A stretch of 64,000 bases of DNA from Sulfitobacter aestuariivivens (GCF_014763045.1 NZ_JACTAG010000002.1:496001-560000), one strand, 5' to 3'; positions 10,093 through 18,994 are shown, counted from the first letter of the stretch. A program made the numbers and translations. Notes: generated from the sequence alone by a model not told the origin.

Positions 10093-10935
10093 ATGTCCGT
10101 CCCAACCACCCCGCGCATCGCCTTTCAGGGCGCTTTGGGCGCCTACAGTCACGAGGCCTGCCTGCAAGCCGCACCCGATGTGATTCCCGTCCCCTGCACC
10201 ACGTTCGAAGGCGTCATTCGCGCGGTGAAGGAAGGCCGCGCCGATCTGGCCATGCTGCCCGTCGAAAATACCACCTATGGCCGGGTTGCAGATATTCACC
10301 GTTTGTTGCCCGAAAGCGGCCTGCACATCGTTGCCGAAGCCTTTGTGCGCGTACGCATCGCGCTCATGGCCAAGCCAGGCGTCGCCCTGAAAGATGTCAA
10401 ACATGTCCGCGCCCACCTGGTCCTCTTGCCACAGGCGCGCAGCTTTCTCGATCAGCACGGTATCACCTCTGAACCCGCCGCCGACAGCGCAGGTGCTGCC
10501 GCCGAACTTGCCGCCTCCGACACGATGACCGAAGGGGTGCTGGCCAGCTCAGTTGCCGCTGACATCCACGGGCTGAATGTGCTGGCAGAAGATATCGAAG
10601 ACCTTGATCATAACACCACGCGCTTTTTGCTGATGTCGCCGCAAATCGACGAAACACGGCGCGCGGAAAAGATGATCACCACCTTCGTTTTCGAAGTCCG
10701 CAACATTCCCGCTGCACTCTACAAGGCGATGGGTGGCTTTGCGACCAACGGTGTCAACATGACCAAGCTGGAAAGCTACATGGTCGGCGGGTCATTTACC
10801 GCCACGCAGTTCTATGCCGACATCGAAGGCCACCCCGAAGATCCCGGCGTCAAGCGCGCGCTGGAAGAACTGGGCTATTTTACAAACATGCTGGAAATCC
10901 TCGGCGTCTACCCGGCCAGCGCGGGCCGGGGGTGA
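10093..10935 (+). CDS. pheA: Prephenate dehydratase
   Basis: A 280-residue stand-alone prephenate dehydratase, converting prephenate to phenylpyruvate in phenylalanine synthesis. The N-terminal domain starts AFQGALGAYSHEA and contains the catalytic TRF motif within HNTTRFLLM. A C-terminal ACT domain (about residue 195 onward) has the regulatory ESYMVGG segment, which in relatives binds phenylalanine. There is no chorismate mutase domain, as usual in alphaproteobacteria. A GC-rich hairpin (10911-10930) lies just before the stop. Confidence 0.95.
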   Translation: MSVPTTPRIAFQGALGAYSHEACLQAAPDVIPVPCTTFEGVIRAVKEGRADLAMLPVENTTYGRVADIHRLLPESGLHIVAEAFVRVRIALMAKPGVALKDVKHVRAHLVLLPQARSFLDQHGITSEPAADSAGAAAELAASDTMTEGVLASSVAADIHGLNVLAEDIEDLDHNTTRFLLMSPQIDETRRAEKMITTFVFEVRNIPAALYKAMGGFATNGVNMTKLESYMVGGSFTATQFYADIEGHPEDPGVKRALEELGYFTNMLEILGVYPASAGRG

Positions 10936-10981
10936 TCGGCTGCACTGACAGTTCAGGCGCACCGCTTGTGAAAACGCCGTC

Positions 10982-11725
10982 ATGAACGGCGAGATGATAA
11001 CCTTTCTTGTGCTGGGCGCGGCGGCAGGCGGCTTTATCAACGGTCTGGCCGGTACCGGTACGGCCTTGTTTGCACTGGGCTTTTACCTCGTCGTGCTCGA
11101 CCCGATGCGCGCCGTGGCCATCGTCGCCCTGATGTCGGTGCTTGCTGGTCTGCAAGGGGTGTGGATTGTCAGAACTGAGATACTGGCCCACCCTGCCCGA
11201 TTTATCCGTTTTCTGGTGCCGGGACTGGCAGGCGTGCCGCTGGGTCTGATGCTGCTTGATGTCATTGACGCAGGCACCCTTCGGATCGCCATAGCCGTCC
11301 TGCTCATTCTTTATGGCGGCTATTTCGGCTTTCGAACTGCCCTTCCCGCCTTTTCGCGTGAAACGCCTTTCCTGGATGGGGGGATCGGGTTGATCGGGGG
11401 TGTGCTGGGGGGGGCTGCAGGGGTTTCAGGTGCGCTGCCGTCCATGTGGCTGTCGCTGCGCCCCTGGACCAAGTCCGAGACCCGCGCGGTGCTGCAACCC
11501 TTTAACGTGCTGATCCTGATCACCACCGTGACGTTGCTCTTTTTCAAGGGCGCCTACGACCAAACAGCCCTCCGCGCACTTGTCGTAGCCCTGCCCAGTG
11601 GCCTGATCGCCGCACAGATCGGCATCACGGTCTTTAAATCCCTCAGCGACACAGGCTTTCGGCGTCTGCTGATCCTGCTGACGCTGGCCATGGGCGTGGG
11701 GATCCTGGTCAGCGAGCTTTTCTAG
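10982..11725 (+). CDS. TauE/SafE family sulfite exporter-like permease
   Basis: A 247-residue hydrophobic protein with about seven or eight predicted membrane helices and the two Gly-rich half repeats of TauE/SafE proteins: GAAAGGFINGLAGTGTA near the N-terminus and GVLGGAAGVSGALP near the middle. Members move organosulfonates, sulfite or sulfoacetate across the inner membrane, but most are uncharacterised. It follows pheA by 46 bases and may share its transcript; no sulfur genes are adjacent. Confidence 0.85.
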   Translation: MNGEMITFLVLGAAAGGFINGLAGTGTALFALGFYLVVLDPMRAVAIVALMSVLAGLQGVWIVRTEILAHPARFIRFLVPGLAGVPLGLMLLDVIDAGTLRIAIAVLLILYGGYFGFRTALPAFSRETPFLDGGIGLIGGVLGGAAGVSGALPSMWLSLRPWTKSETRAVLQPFNVLILITTVTLLFFKGAYDQTALRALVVALPSGLIAAQIGITVFKSLSDTGFRRLLILLTLAMGVGILVSELF

Positions 11726-11804
11726 CGCCTCCCCTAAACTTCGCGCCCTTGCAAGTCCTCCGGGACAAGTCTTTGCTATGCCCAAACTCCCAAGGGATGC
11801 ACAG

Positions 11805-12425
11805 ATGCTTACGTTCTATTTTTCCAAAGGCTCCTCCGCCCTGGCCGCCCATATCCTTCTGATCGAAACCGGGACCGCCTTCACCGCGACCGAGATCTCA
11901 ATCCCCAATGGCGACCACCGAAACACCGCCTTCCTCCGTCGCAACCCCAAGGGCCGCATCCCGGTGCTTGATACGCCTGACGGTTTGCTCACTGAAAACC
12001 CCGCCATTCTCGAATACATCGCCGCAACCCACCCCGAGGCGGGCCTCCTGCCCAAGGGCCCCTACCCCCAGGCCCGTGCCCGTGCGCTCTGCGCCTATCT
12101 CTGCGCCACCGCCCATGTGGCTTTCGCCCACCTGCACCGCGGCGCACGCTGGGCCAGCAAGGAAGCCTCCCTTGATGACATGCGCGCCCGCGTTCCTGAC
12201 AATCTGGCCGATTGCGCCGCGCATCTGGAAACCGATCTGCCCTTCTCCCCCTGGGCTCTGGGGGCCGCCCCTACCTTCTGCGATCCCTATCTCTTCCAGT
12301 TCACCCGCTGGCTGGAAGGCGCAGGCGTCAACATTACCACCTACCCCAAACTTGCCGAACACCGCGCCGCAATGCGCGCACGTGCGGCCGTGCAACAGGC
12401 CATGAAGCTCCACGATCTGCGTTAA
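11805..12425 (+). CDS. Glutathione S-transferase family protein
   Basis: About 206 residues: a thioredoxin-fold N-terminal domain (MLTFYFSKGSSALAAHILL, later NPKGRIPVL with the cis-Pro, and TENPAILEYIA) and an all-helical C-terminal domain. I chose the ATG at 11805 because an AGGGA ribosome site lies eight bases upstream and the family begins here; an in-frame ATG at 11778 would add nine unrelated residues. Substrate unknown. Confidence 0.87.
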   Translation: MLTFYFSKGSSALAAHILLIETGTAFTATEISIPNGDHRNTAFLRRNPKGRIPVLDTPDGLLTENPAILEYIAATHPEAGLLPKGPYPQARARALCAYLCATAHVAFAHLHRGARWASKEASLDDMRARVPDNLADCAAHLETDLPFSPWALGAAPTFCDPYLFQFTRWLEGAGVNITTYPKLAEHRAAMRARAAVQQAMKLHDLR

Positions 12426-12440
12426 GACACACCGCTTCTC

Positions 12441-12462
12441 ATTTCACCCTTTTAAAAATACC
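12441..12462 (+). repeat. Copy of dispersed intergenic 22-base motif
   Basis: ATTTCACCC then TTTTAAAAATACC. It matches the copy at 26169-26190 in 19 of 22 positions and lies in the convergent gap between the GST and fumarase beta genes. Confidence 0.6.
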
Positions 12463-12491
12463 TTGCGCAAGGCCCGCGCCGCAGACCGCCC

Positions 12492-13157
12492 TCAGATCAC
12501 CTCATCGGTCCGGTCATCACTTTCGCCATACCGCTTCATGGTCGCGGGCCGCGTGCCTTCATACAGTCGCGCCACATTCTCTGCGATCTTGGCGTTTTCG
12601 CGCTCAAACAGGCAATCCCCGTTCATGTCCGAGGCCACAATGAACGGTCCCATCCGGTTGCACCTGATCACCCACATGGCCTGCGCCAGCCCCAGTTCTT
12701 CGTTCCAGTGCACCGCCTCGACACGCTCCACCCCGCGCCCCAAAAGCGCGCCCGTGCCATACCCAACAGTGGAAAGATACACCGCCCCGTTGGGCACAAA
12801 ATACGCACGGTAGTCTTTCGACGTCATGCCCCCTTTTCCGACAATCAGCCTTGCCCCCGTCTTGGCCATCCACTCAGGCAGCCATTTTGCAAAACGAAAT
12901 GACGCAGTAGCCGTCACAGCCCCCATGTCAAAGGACCCGTCCGCGTTGATCCGAGCGGCGGGCGAGCAATGAAAGTTGGCCGCAGATTGTGACGGCAATT
13001 CGAGGGGGATATTGGCCTTGTCCTCCAAGGCGCGCATGTAGACACCCTCGCGCGCGGTATACATCAGACCGTCAAGGTAAACGACATCACCAAGGCGCAG
13101 ATCAGCAATCGCTTGCGCACTCGGCGTCGTGGACAGGCGCACTTCACGCGGACTCAT
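12492..13157 (-). CDS. Class I fumarate hydratase / L-tartrate dehydratase-type, beta (C-terminal) subunit
   Basis: A 221-residue protein matching the C-terminal half of class I (iron-sulfur) hydro-lyases. It contains the swivelling-domain sequences LRLGDVVYLDG, CSPAARI and IVGKGGMTS. It should pair with the alpha subunit encoded 49 bases upstream to hydrate fumarate to malate; a tartrate dehydratase function cannot be excluded from sequence. It closes the six-gene leftward cluster that begins with the SDH-like iron-sulfur protein. Confidence 0.88.
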   Translation of the reverse strand: MSPREVRLSTTPSAQAIADLRLGDVVYLDGLMYTAREGVYMRALEDKANIPLELPSQSAANFHCSPAARINADGSFDMGAVTATASFRFAKWLPEWMAKTGARLIVGKGGMTSKDYRAYFVPNGAVYLSTVGYGTGALLGRGVERVEAVHWNEELGLAQAMWVIRCNRMGPFIVASDMNGDCLFERENAKIAENVARLYEGTRPATMKRYGESDDRTDEVI

Positions 13158-13206
13158 TGAACTCTCCTATTCGTGAAAACGCGCGAAATCTTCAAAGGAG
13201 TTCGCC

Positions 13207-14163
13207 TCACTCCGCCGCCTCCCGCTGTGGTTCCCAGTCAACCGTCTCACGCCGTTGATACGGGGTGAACCAGTCCGGATCGGTCCGGTGCTCCACCCGC
13301 CCATCGCCATGAATGCGCGCCACCGCACGGCGCGACGAAAGGCAGAATGCATGCACTGACATCGGCAGGCCGCCCGTGTGGCAATAGCCCACCTCGATGT
13401 TGCAATCGATCACCATATTCTTGCCCACAAACCCCATCGCGCCCATCCCGATAGAGTTGCCAATCGCCTTGAACTCATCCTCCATCTCGGCAATGCGCGG
13501 GTCGGCATTCCTGCTGCCCACAACCCGCAGGGTCGAGGCCCGCTTGCCCAGCGTCATGCAGATATCCTTCGATCCTCCCAGCCCGATCCCGATGATCGCC
13601 GGTTGGCAGGCCAGCCCCCGCTTGCCAAAGGCCATCAGACTGTCGAGATAGAACCGCTTGATCCCCTGCACCCCGTCCGACGGGAACAGCATCCGGTAGT
13701 CGGTACCGAAAAGCCCGCCCTTGTGCACCGTGATCAGATCAATCCACTCCCCCTCGGGCTCAAACCCGTATTCGATCTCGGGCGCGCCGATGCCGACGTT
13801 GTTGTCATGATCCGTGCGCCACAGGGGATGCACCCTGTTGGGCCTGAGCGGCACGCCATTGGTTGCATTCGCCGTGGCCCGCCTGAGTGCGGCCTCAAGC
13901 GCAACCATGCCGCCCTGAACCCGTGCCTCATTGCCCAATTTGACAAACCAGCGCGGCACGCCGGTATCACCACACATCGCGCGGCGATCCTCCTTGGCCG
14001 CCTCGTAGTTTTCCAGCATCGCCTTGAGGACAAAGGATGACAGATCCCCGTCCTCGGTGCGCGCAGCCTCCTTCAGCCCCTCCAGATAATCCTGCGGGAT
14101 CTCGATCGCGGCCTTGTCCATCAAAACCTCAGCGGTGGATTGGATCAACTGAATTGGTATCAC
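13207..14163 (-). CDS. Class I fumarate hydratase / L-tartrate dehydratase-type, alpha (N-terminal) subunit
   Basis: A 318-residue protein with three cysteines suited to bind a [4Fe-4S] cluster: C64 in AMCGDTGVP, C186 in GLACQPA and C261 in YCHTGGLP. This is the heterodimeric class I fumarase/TtdA type. The start appears to be GTG at 14163, preceded by GAGGGGG about nine bases away, because IQLIQSTAEV is typical family sequence; the next ATG (14121) would remove it. The 197 bases upstream hold nested inverted repeats listed separately. Confidence 0.9.
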   Translation of the reverse strand: MIPIQLIQSTAEVLMDKAAIEIPQDYLEGLKEAARTEDGDLSSFVLKAMLENYEAAKEDRRAMCGDTGVPRWFVKLGNEARVQGGMVALEAALRRATANATNGVPLRPNRVHPLWRTDHDNNVGIGAPEIEYGFEPEGEWIDLITVHKGGLFGTDYRMLFPSDGVQGIKRFYLDSLMAFGKRGLACQPAIIGIGLGGSKDICMTLGKRASTLRVVGSRNADPRIAEMEDEFKAIGNSIGMGAMGFVGKNMVIDCNIEVGYCHTGGLPMSVHAFCLSSRRAVARIHGDGRVEHRTDPDWFTPYQRRETVDWEPQREAAE

Positions 14164-14209
14164 GTGGCGTGTCCCCCTCTCTTATCGCGCAACGCGCCGC
14201 GACTGCGGC

Positions 14210-14326
14210 AAGCCCGACCTCCCCCCCGGGAGGGCTTTTTGCGCACCATCTGCTCCGCCCGCAGCGATGAAGTGGGCCCCGAATACCCGCTGCACACTGA
14301 CGATGGGCCCACCCGAGGTCGGGCTT
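14210..14326 (-). promoter_or_regulatory. Nested inverted repeats, candidate structured leader of the fumarase genes
   Basis: In the gap between the SDH-like flavoprotein stop and the fumarase alpha start. The outer arms AAGCCCGACCTC (14210-14221) and GAGGTCGGGCTT (14315-14326) are perfect 12-base complements. Inside, GTGGGCCC (14272-14279) and GGGCCCAC (14305-14312) form an 8-bp pair. On the leftward RNA the downstream outer arm can also pair locally with AAAAAGCCCTCCC, giving a competing hairpin. It ends 47 bases before the GTG start. Alternating structures suggest attenuation or processing, but no ligand class is recognised. Confidence 0.45.
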
Positions 14327-14360
14327 ACCACAGACGCTATGTCATGCGCGGGCCTGATCA

Positions 14361-16115
14361 TTACGCCACCACCAGTGTCTCTGGCTCCCCTTCCGGCAGC
14401 ACCGTCTCACCGGGCCGCACAATCGTAAAGGCCACTGGTTCCCGCGTCACTTCGACATTCCCACTCTTCATCTTTGCCACCGTAAAATCGCTGTTCTCGA
14501 TGCCGCCATCTTTGGGGAAATCCTCGCGGTAATGCGCCCCCCGCGAATTCTCGCGCGCCAACGCGGTCCTGGCGATCACCTCAGAGATATCACAAAGCGA
14601 CCGCATATTCAGCCAGTCGTGCCACGTCAGGTTAAACGCCAGATTGCCCGCATCCACCCCCACCTCCATCAGCGCGTCCGAGACCTGCGCAATCCCTTCC
14701 AGTCCGCGTTTCATGCCTGTCGCCGTCCGCATCACGCCGACCTCTTTCCACATCACTTCCTGCAACTGCTTGCGCAAGGGCAGAACCTGATCGGGGGCGC
14801 GGGTCAGGGGATGGATCGCGCGCTCATACTCGGCAGAGAGTACCTCCTCGTCCGGGTCGCGCAAGGACATCGACGCCACCTCGCGCCCCATCACATCCCC
14901 CGCTATCCCGCCGTATACGGTGGAATTGGCAACACCGTTACCACCCAGACGGTTCGACCCATGCGCCCCGCCCGCGTCTTCGCCCGCGACGTAAAGCCCC
15001 TCCATCGCGGTGCGCGTGTCCACATCGACCACCACGCCCCCCATAAAATAATGCGCGGTCGGCACCACCTCGACCTTGCCCGCCGCCAGATCAAATCCGG
15101 AATCGGCACAGCGCCGGACCATTCCCTTGAACTTTTCCGCCACCCATTCGGGGCCAAGATGCGACATCGAAATAAACACCCCCTCCTGCGCCGGATCGTT
15201 GTTCTTGCGCATCTCGGCATAGATGCCCCGGCTGACCACATCGCGCGTCGCGCGTTCGCCCTTGGGGTCATAGTCGAACATGAACCGCTGGCCCTCGTGG
15301 TTGATCAATTGTCCTCCCGCGCCGCGCAGGCCTTCCTCCAGCACGGTTCCGGTCATCCGTGTGTGATCGCCTGCCAGCAGACCCGTGGGGTGAAACTGGA
15401 CCATCTCCATGTCGCGCAGCCTGAGCCCCGCCCGCAGCGCCATTGCCAGCCCGTCCATGGTCTTGTCACCCGACGGGGTGTGATAGCGGTACATTGTGGG
15501 GCCCCCACCGGTCCCCATCATCACACATTTCGCGCGCACCAGCCGGAACCGGCCCGTGCGCATATCGATCATCAGGACGCCCGCCAGCGCGCTGCCGTCG
15601 CGCGTGGGGATCAGACCAACCGCGCGATGCTCCTGCAGTTTCTCGACACCGCTCGCCAGCACTTTCTCCATCAACCGGTTGATGATCTCGATCCCAGTCA
15701 GGTCCCCCTTGTGCACGGTCCGGTCCGCCGTCTGCCCGGCAAAGGCCTTTTGATGCAACGACCCGTCCGCGTTGCGATCAAAGAAACAGCCAACCTCGTT
15801 CTCCAACTCGCGCACCCGCACCACGGCCTGCTCACACAGCCGCCAGGCCATGTCCTGATCGGGCAACCATTTGCCGCCGTTGATCGTATCCATGAAATGC
15901 CGCTCAACGGTGTCTCCGCCACCCAGCGCCACGTTATAGCCGCCTTGCACCATCCGCGTGCAGCCGCATTTGCCAATCAGCCCCTTGACCGCCAGCGCGA
16001 TGCGCGTACCTTCGGGCGCTGTCTGCTTGGCATGCAATGCCGCAAACAGCCCCGCCCCGCCGGATCCAAGGATCAGGATATCCGTGTCATGGCGCTCGAT
16101 GTCCGACAGCTTCAT
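14361..16115 (-). CDS. Succinate dehydrogenase/fumarate reductase-like flavoprotein subunit
   Basis: A 584-residue flavoprotein. ILGSGGAGLFAA (16-27) is the FAD dinucleotide motif; FHPTGLL, RDVVSRG and HYFMGGV match substrate-site segments of SdhA/FrdA, and HGSNRLGGNG is the family's C-terminal FAD motif. At the site where SdhA/FrdA have the FAD-linking His in SHT, this protein has GCT (C52), so FAD is probably not covalently bound through His. The ATG at 16115 is one base from the anchor gene's stop; an in-frame ATG at 16148 would overlap that gene. It is part of a four-subunit operon, so it presumably works at the membrane, but direction and exact substrate are open. Confidence 0.87.
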   Translation of the reverse strand: MKLSDIERHDTDILILGSGGAGLFAALHAKQTAPEGTRIALAVKGLIGKCGCTRMVQGGYNVALGGGDTVERHFMDTINGGKWLPDQDMAWRLCEQAVVRVRELENEVGCFFDRNADGSLHQKAFAGQTADRTVHKGDLTGIEIINRLMEKVLASGVEKLQEHRAVGLIPTRDGSALAGVLMIDMRTGRFRLVRAKCVMMGTGGGPTMYRYHTPSGDKTMDGLAMALRAGLRLRDMEMVQFHPTGLLAGDHTRMTGTVLEEGLRGAGGQLINHEGQRFMFDYDPKGERATRDVVSRGIYAEMRKNNDPAQEGVFISMSHLGPEWVAEKFKGMVRRCADSGFDLAAGKVEVVPTAHYFMGGVVVDVDTRTAMEGLYVAGEDAGGAHGSNRLGGNGVANSTVYGGIAGDVMGREVASMSLRDPDEEVLSAEYERAIHPLTRAPDQVLPLRKQLQEVMWKEVGVMRTATGMKRGLEGIAQVSDALMEVGVDAGNLAFNLTWHDWLNMRSLCDISEVIARTALARENSRGAHYREDFPKDGGIENSDFTVAKMKSGNVEVTREPVAFTIVRPGETVLPEGEPETLVVA

Positions 16116-16116
16116 G

Positions 16117-16470
16117 TCACACCGCCCTGAGCAAAAAGAGCACGGCAATCGCGAAAGACACCGCGGTGGCCGCTGCCGCCACTGTCTTTTGCGCAGGCTG
16201 CCAGGGCAACCATTCCAACGCCATCAAGCGCAAGCCACCAAACATGTGCACCGCCAGCAGAAACACCAACCCGACCTCGGCGGCCTTGACCGCCCCCCCA
16301 AGCGACAGGGACAAGAACCCGTCCAGACGCGCAGGATCCGTCAAGGCGAGCGACAGAATATAGAAATGCACCGGTAGGAAAAGCGCCAACGCCAGACCGG
16401 ACAAACGATGCAGGACATAGGCCACCCACAGCGGATGCGCGCGCGATGTGATGCCCCGCGCCGCCCTCAT
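16117..16470 (-). CDS. SDH/FRD-like membrane anchor, cytochrome b subunit (SdhC-like)
   Basis: About 117 residues with three membrane helices. HRLSGLALALFLPVHFY near residue 20-36 matches the SdhC quinone-site and heme region, and VHMFGGLRLM in the third part offers another heme histidine. The ATG at 16470 overlaps the stop of the upstream anchor gene (ATGA), which supports this start over one further upstream at 16572. Confidence 0.83.
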   Translation of the reverse strand: MRAARGITSRAHPLWVAYVLHRLSGLALALFLPVHFYILSLALTDPARLDGFLSLSLGGAVKAAEVGLVFLLAVHMFGGLRLMALEWLPWQPAQKTVAAAATAVSFAIAVLFLLRAV

Positions 16471-16799
16471 GCGAAGGTCACCGCCCAGACCGCACGTGCC
16501 CCCAAGGCAAAAAGGCCAAGGCCCGCACCCCACATGACACCCTCCAGCACAACGCCCCGCAACCCGCCCCATTCATGGGCGATGACGCGCAGCCCGATCG
16601 CCCCATGCACCGACACCGCCAGAACAAAGGTCCCGTAAAACAGAAACCACACGCCCGACCCCTGCGTGCGCCCCAAAATCTCGGCTGCAGTCAAACCGCC
16701 CTGAATGGCATAGATCATCACCGCCAGATGCCCCAGCACCAGCGGGGCCATCAGCAAGGCGGTGATCCGCTGCGCCATATACAGCCTCAGCGTCAACAT
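16467..16799 (-). CDS. SDH/FRD-like second membrane anchor subunit (SdhD-like)
   Basis: A 110-residue protein with three predicted helices. Histidines in VLGHLAVM and in VHGAIGLRVIAHEW are placed like heme or quinone ligands of small SDH/FRD anchors. The start at 16799 overlaps the iron-sulfur gene stop (TGATG), indicating translational coupling. With the neighbouring anchor it would dock the flavoprotein and iron-sulfur subunits to the inner membrane. Assignment to SdhD rests mostly on context. Confidence 0.78.
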   Translation of the reverse strand: MLTLRLYMAQRITALLMAPLVLGHLAVMIYAIQGGLTAAEILGRTQGSGVWFLFYGTFVLAVSVHGAIGLRVIAHEWGGLRGVVLEGVMWGAGLGLFALGARAVWAVTFA

Positions 16800-17521
16800 C
16801 ACCCGCCCTTCCTGAAAAACGCCCTGGCCGTCTCGCGTTTCAACCCGGCGATGGCCGACATCGGGTCCAGCGCATTGGGGCAATAGGCCGTGCACGATCC
16901 CATCGCATGGCAGTTGTGACACCCGCCACTGCCGGAAACCGCCTCCAGAATAGCCGCGCGCCCCTCGTCCTTGGCGTCGTTCAGCAAGGTCCACGCCCGC
17001 AGCAGCGGCGCCGGCCCAAGATAGGCGTCATTGCCCGCGACCGTGTCACAGGCCGCATAACAGACAGAACAATTGATGCACTCGATCCCCGCATCCGCCG
17101 CGACCCTTGCAGCACTCCCGGCATCCACAGGCGCAATCGGATCGTCCCGTGTCCGGGTGCCATGATGCACCCCTTCGGCGGCGACCCACTTATCAAAGAA
17201 CGGATCCATGTCCACCACCAGATCCTTGATCACCGGCAGGTTGCGCAGCGGACCAATCGCGACAGAGCCCCCTTTCACCACCTTTGAGATATGCGTGCGA
17301 CAGGTCCAACGCGGCACCCCGTTGACCATCATCGCGCAACTGCCACACATGCCCACCCGGCAGGCGAACCGATAGCTCAGCGTCGGATCAACATGCTGCT
17401 GGATCCAGGACACCACATCCAGGACGGTCTGATTGTCCTGCGCAGGCACCTCGAAAACCTGCGGCACCGCGTCCCCGTCCGGTCCGCGTTCAATCGTCAC
17501 CCGATGACTGGCGTCGCTCAT
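16799..17521 (-). CDS. SDH/FRD-like iron-sulfur subunit
   Basis: A 240-residue iron-sulfur protein with the complete SdhB/FrdB ligand set. [2Fe-2S]: C54, C59, C62, C74. [4Fe-4S]: C148, C151, C154 and C214 (CP). [3Fe-4S]: C158, C204, C210. An extra Cys (C201, in CHNC) precedes the third set. It would carry electrons between the flavoprotein and quinone. It is the first gene of the leftward cluster; the promoter should lie in the 158 bases shared with the divergent nitroreductase gene. Confidence 0.9.
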   Translation of the reverse strand: MSDASHRVTIERGPDGDAVPQVFEVPAQDNQTVLDVVSWIQQHVDPTLSYRFACRVGMCGSCAMMVNGVPRWTCRTHISKVVKGGSVAIGPLRNLPVIKDLVVDMDPFFDKWVAAEGVHHGTRTRDDPIAPVDAGSAARVAADAGIECINCSVCYAACDTVAGNDAYLGPAPLLRAWTLLNDAKDEGRAAILEAVSGSGGCHNCHAMGSCTAYCPNALDPMSAIAGLKRETARAFFRKGG

Positions 17522-17679
17522 ACTGCCTCTAAACCCCCCACAGACAGAACGCGTCTCCCCTGTTCACCGTTACCCGCTTTTGGCTGGCGCGACAAATCCC
17601 TGCCGCCGCCAAAGCTATTAATCTTCCCGCCAAAGTGCGCTAGCGTCACGGCCAACCCTCCAAAGCGCAGAAAGCGGTC

Positions 17680-18519
17680 ATGTCACAGGATCATCCTTCC
17701 CCCATGCAACGGTCCCTAAACCAACGATATCCCGATGCGCCATCGGTGCCCGACATTCCGGGATCCGACATGCTGACCTCAATGGCCGCCCGTGGCGCGT
17801 GCCGCGCGTTTACCGACACCCCGGTGCCTGATGCCCTGCTTGACCTTCTGTGCGCCGTGGCCATGGCCTCTCCCACCAAAAGCGACCTGCAACAGCGCGA
17901 CATCATCATGCTGAAATCCGCGGGCCAACGCGCCCGCCTGTCTGATCTGGTCGCGGGCCAAAGTTGGGTGGCCGACGCGCCGATGATCGCGGTCTTCTGC
18001 GGCAACAACCGCCGCCAACGCCTCTTGCATGACTGGCACGACGTTCCTTTCGCCAACGATCACCTCGATGCACCATTTAATGCCGCCGCCGACGCCGCCA
18101 TCGCACTCGGTGCCTTTGTCGCCGCCGCCGACGCGGTCGGCCTTGGCACGTGCCCCATCAGCGCCGTGCGCAACGAAGCCCGCAAGGTCTCAACCCTTCT
18201 GAATCTGCCCCAGCACGTCTTCCCCTTTGCCGGGCTGGCCATCGGCTATCCGGCGCAGGAAACCCACATCTCAGAACGGCTCCCCCTGGCGACGACCTGC
18301 CACGTGGACCACTACCGCGAAGACGGGCTGCGCGACGCCATCGCCACCTACGATGCAGACCGCCGTCAAACACAGCCCTACGCCCGCCAGCGCTTTGCGG
18401 AGACCTACGGCATAAAAGTTGACTACTGCTGGTCAGACGACAAGGCCCGCCAATACAGCGCACCCGAAAGGGCCGATTTCGGCGCTTATATGAAAGATCA
18501 GGGTTTCAAACTGGACTGA
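17680..18519 (+). CDS. Nitroreductase family FMN-dependent oxidoreductase
   Basis: A 279-residue protein with the nitroreductase fold: an RGACRAFTDTPVPDALLD N-terminal flavin-binding segment, ASPTKSDLQQRD after it, and GLGTCPISAVRN in the second half. Relatives reduce nitro compounds or quinones with NAD(P)H and FMN. It is divergent from the SDH-like cluster. The physiological substrate is unknown. Confidence 0.85.
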   Translation: MSQDHPSPMQRSLNQRYPDAPSVPDIPGSDMLTSMAARGACRAFTDTPVPDALLDLLCAVAMASPTKSDLQQRDIIMLKSAGQRARLSDLVAGQSWVADAPMIAVFCGNNRRQRLLHDWHDVPFANDHLDAPFNAAADAAIALGAFVAAADAVGLGTCPISAVRNEARKVSTLLNLPQHVFPFAGLAIGYPAQETHISERLPLATTCHVDHYREDGLRDAIATYDADRRQTQPYARQRFAETYGIKVDYCWSDDKARQYSAPERADFGAYMKDQGFKLD

Positions 18520-18526
18520 CCGACGA

Positions 18527-18994
18527 TCAACCGCCGCGCGCGTACCGCTCTTCCATACCCTTCGCATAGTCAGCAACCCGCGCCTTGTATTTGCGCGTCA
18601 GCGACGTCTTGGCCAGCTTGAAGGACTGCACCAGCAATCGCGCACTCAGCGTCAGCGGCTTAAGCTCCAGTTGCACCAAAAGGCGCGTACGATTGCGTGC
18701 CAGCGCCATCATCTCGAAAGACATCTGCCCGATCAGCCCGGGCGACATGCTTTCCAGCACCATCTCGTTGGGACGGTCCAGCGTGACCATCTCAAGCTCC
18801 AACTCCCGCTTTTTGCCGCGAAAATTGAAGGCTGCACGCCAGGTCATGCCGACACCCGGAACCCGCAGGTCATCCATCCGCTGCACCTCGGCCCCCCGCC
18901 GCATTGCGGACCGTTCGAAACGCTCAAAGTCGCACAGCATGTCAAACACCGCCTCAACCGGTGCCTCGATATCTTCTCTGGTCGAAAACTTCAT
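18527..18994 (-). CDS. SRPBCC family (START-like) lipid/ligand-binding protein
   Basis: A 155-residue protein beginning MKFSTREDIEAPVEAVFD, the typical entry of polyketide cyclase/START-like domains, followed by alternating strands and a long C-terminal helix. No catalytic motif is visible. It converges on the nitroreductase gene with seven bases between stops. Function unknown. Confidence 0.72.
   Translation of the reverse strand: MKFSTREDIEAPVEAVFDMLCDFERFERSAMRRGAEVQRMDDLRVPGVGMTWRAAFNFRGKKRELELEMVTLDRPNEMVLESMSPGLIGQMSFEMMALARNRTRLLVQLELKPLTLSARLLVQSFKLAKTSLTRKYKARVADYAKGMEERYARGG

Noticed and set aside
14532..16130. 532-codon open frame on the plus strand opposite the SDH-like flavoprotein
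   Set aside because: The minus-strand flavoprotein has complete family motifs; the opposite frame is His/Arg/Pro-rich with no motif, as expected for a GC-rich shadow frame.
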